Below are positions 63,011-64,000 of a DNA stretch of 64,000 nucleotides, one piece after another. Position 1 is the first letter of the stretch. Each line of letters begins with the position of its first letter. Origin of the DNA: Aquabacter spiritensis (lineage in GTDB: Bacteria; Pseudomonadota; Alphaproteobacteria; Rhizobiales; Xanthobacteraceae); the NCBI RefSeq assembly GCF_004346185.1, contig NZ_SMAI01000003.1, forward strand, positions 124,001-188,000, in the 5' to 3' direction. Both the position numbers and the translations under genes were made by a program. Below the pieces are notes generated by a model. That model searched no databases. It was not told the DNA's origin and saw only the letters and a list, made by a program, of their open reading frames with translations.

Positions 63011-64000
63011 TCATACGAGCGAAATGGCTTCGGCGCGTTCCAGGATCGAGCGCAGCTCCACCACCGCCGTCTCCAGTTCCGCCTCGCTCGCCGCCGCGCC
63101 GAGGCACAGGCGCACGCCGAGGCTGGCGGGATCGTGCGGGCGCAGCGCACCGGGCGGCGCGAGGGTGATTCCCGCCTGGGCCGCCTGGGCGACCAAAGCC
63201 GTCAGAGTGCGGCCCATCGGCAGCGGCAGCCAGACATGGAAACAGGGCGGGCCGGCGCGGTGCGGCAGCCAGCCCTTCAGGACGCGGCGCACCACGTCGT
63301 CGCGGGCCACGGCGCGTTCGCGCTTCAGCATGACCTGGCGGGCGAGGCCGCCATTCTGGATCAGCCGGGAGACCGTCTCGGCCATGGCCGGCACGGCCAT
63401 CCAGCCGGTGGCGCGCAGCCCGTTGATGCAGCGGTCGCGGAACGTGTCCGGGGCGATCATGGCGCCGATCCGGAGCCCGGGCGCGAGGCATTTGGCGAGG
63501 CTCACCGCATAGAAGCTGCGCTCCGGCACCAACGCGGAAAGCGGGCGCGCCGGGACCGGCAGCAGAAAGGCGTAGGCGTCGTCCTCCAGCAGGAAGGCGT
63601 CGTGGCGCCGCAGGATGTCGGCGATGGCGAGGCGCCGCTCCTGGGGCATCAAGGTGCCGGTGGGGGTCTGGAGGGTCGGCATGCAATAGAGCACGCGGGC
63701 GCCGGTCTCGCGGAATGCGCGGTCGAGCGCCTCGGGCTGAAGGCCGTCCGAATCCATCGCCACGCCGTGCAGGCGGTAGCCCGACTGCGCCGACAGCGCC
63801 AGCATGCCCGAATAGGTCAGGGTCTCGGTCAGTACCGGGTCGCCGGGCGCCGCGACCAGAGCGAGGGCGATCGACAGTGCGTGCTGGGCGCCGTGGGTGA
63901 TGAACAGGCGGTCCGGGTCGGCCGCCATGCCGTGGATCGCGAGCCAGGACGCGATCGCTTCCCGATGGTCGCGCCGTCCCTGGTGGGGCAGATAGCCCAG
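63011..64000 (-). CDS. PLP-dependent aminotransferase-fold protein, possibly MocR-type regulator (5' end outside window)
   Basis: The last 330 or so residues are present. A fold-type I aminotransferase domain is clear: the conserved start LGYLPHQGRRDHREAIASWL, then LFITHGAQHALSIAL, a Tyr/Asp pocket (LEDDAYAF) and the PLP Lys in YAVSLAKCLAPGLRIG. In GntR/MocR regulators such domains follow an N-terminal HTH; whether one exists here cannot be seen. The reading frame is open to the window edge. It begins upstream of ubiX on the same strand. Confidence 0.85.
   Translation of the reverse strand: MGYLPHQGRRDHREAIASWLAIHGMAADPDRLFITHGAQHALSIALALVAAPGDPVLTETLTYSGMLALSAQSGYRLHGVAMDSDGLQPEALDRAFRETGARVLYCMPTLQTPTGTLMPQERRLAIADILRRHDAFLLEDDAYAFLLPVPARPLSALVPERSFYAVSLAKCLAPGLRIGAMIAPDTFRDRCINGLRATGWMAVPAMAETVSRLIQNGGLARQVMLKRERAVARDDVVRRVLKGWLPHRAGPPCFHVWLPLPMGRTLTALVAQAAQAGITLAPPGALRPHDPASLGVRLCLGAAASEAELETAVVELRSILERAEAISLV

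Overview
The window is about 64 kb of very GC-rich DNA, densely packed and with a strong synonymous G/C bias. Gene content and order point to the chromosome of an alphaproteobacterium, most likely Hyphomicrobiales (Rhizobiales). The signs are phaA/phaB with a PhaR regulator, tlpA divergent from an argH-lptM-lysA block, hemC-hemD followed by an alphaproteobacterial Mic60 homologue and a HemY-N protein, an extensin-like lipoprotein, ppiC-argJ-mutT, and metal-type KdsA. I saw no prophage, insertion sequence, CRISPR array or rRNA. There is one tRNA gene, tRNA-Val(GAC).

Layout. 0-10 kb: the start of a DMT-type transporter, an extensin-like lipoprotein, the tRNA, a three-gene glycosyltransferase operon, polyhydroxybutyrate genes phaB and phaA with divergent phaR, and a GGDEF/EAL protein with a degenerate GGDEF motif. 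10-20 kb: housekeeping genes (rpmF, parvulin isomerase, argJ, mutT, thioesterase, NfeD and stomatin-like pair, lysA, lptM, bluB, argH, tlpA). 20.6-28.8 kb: a guanidine-I (ykkC-type) riboswitch followed by an ABC importer, two DUF1989 proteins and a biotin-dependent urea/guanidine carboxylase. 28.9-36.3 kb: an SRAP DNA-protein crosslink protein, HemY-N, Mic60, hemD, hemC, tsaD, gpsA. 36.3-41 kb: a DapA-family lyase with a TRAP transporter and divergent GntR regulator. 41-46.5 kb: kdsA-kdsB, an ornithine cyclodeaminase-family gene, and an SxtJ / DUF5989 / carbamoyltransferase unit. 46.6-52.6 kb: a CoA-transferase, thiolase-like protein, DUF35 protein, Gfo/Idh oxidoreductase, Bug-type binding protein and LacI regulator. 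53-54.9 kb: a small GlsB-type protein, a methyltransferase and a LysR regulator. 55-61.9 kb: a polycistronic cluster with an isochorismatase-fold hydrolase, a complete ABC importer, an SDR, a cyclic amidohydrolase and a barbiturase/cyanuric acid hydrolase family enzyme. 61.9-64 kb: ubiX, a TIGR02444-type gene and a truncated PLP aminotransferase-domain gene.

How it works together. Two separate nitrogen-scavenging systems stand out. The first imports guanidine under riboswitch control and should convert it through carboxyguanidine to allophanate. The second couples an ABC importer to three hydrolase families that open or trim cyclic ureides, with cyanurate/biuret, barbiturate or hydantoin-like compounds as candidate substrates. 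It may also end at allophanate or a simple carbamate. No allophanate hydrolase is encoded here, so the last step must lie elsewhere. The 55-62 kb cluster is the best candidate for an undescribed pathway. The carbamoyltransferase trio near the Kdo genes is a second candidate, for surface-glycan modification.
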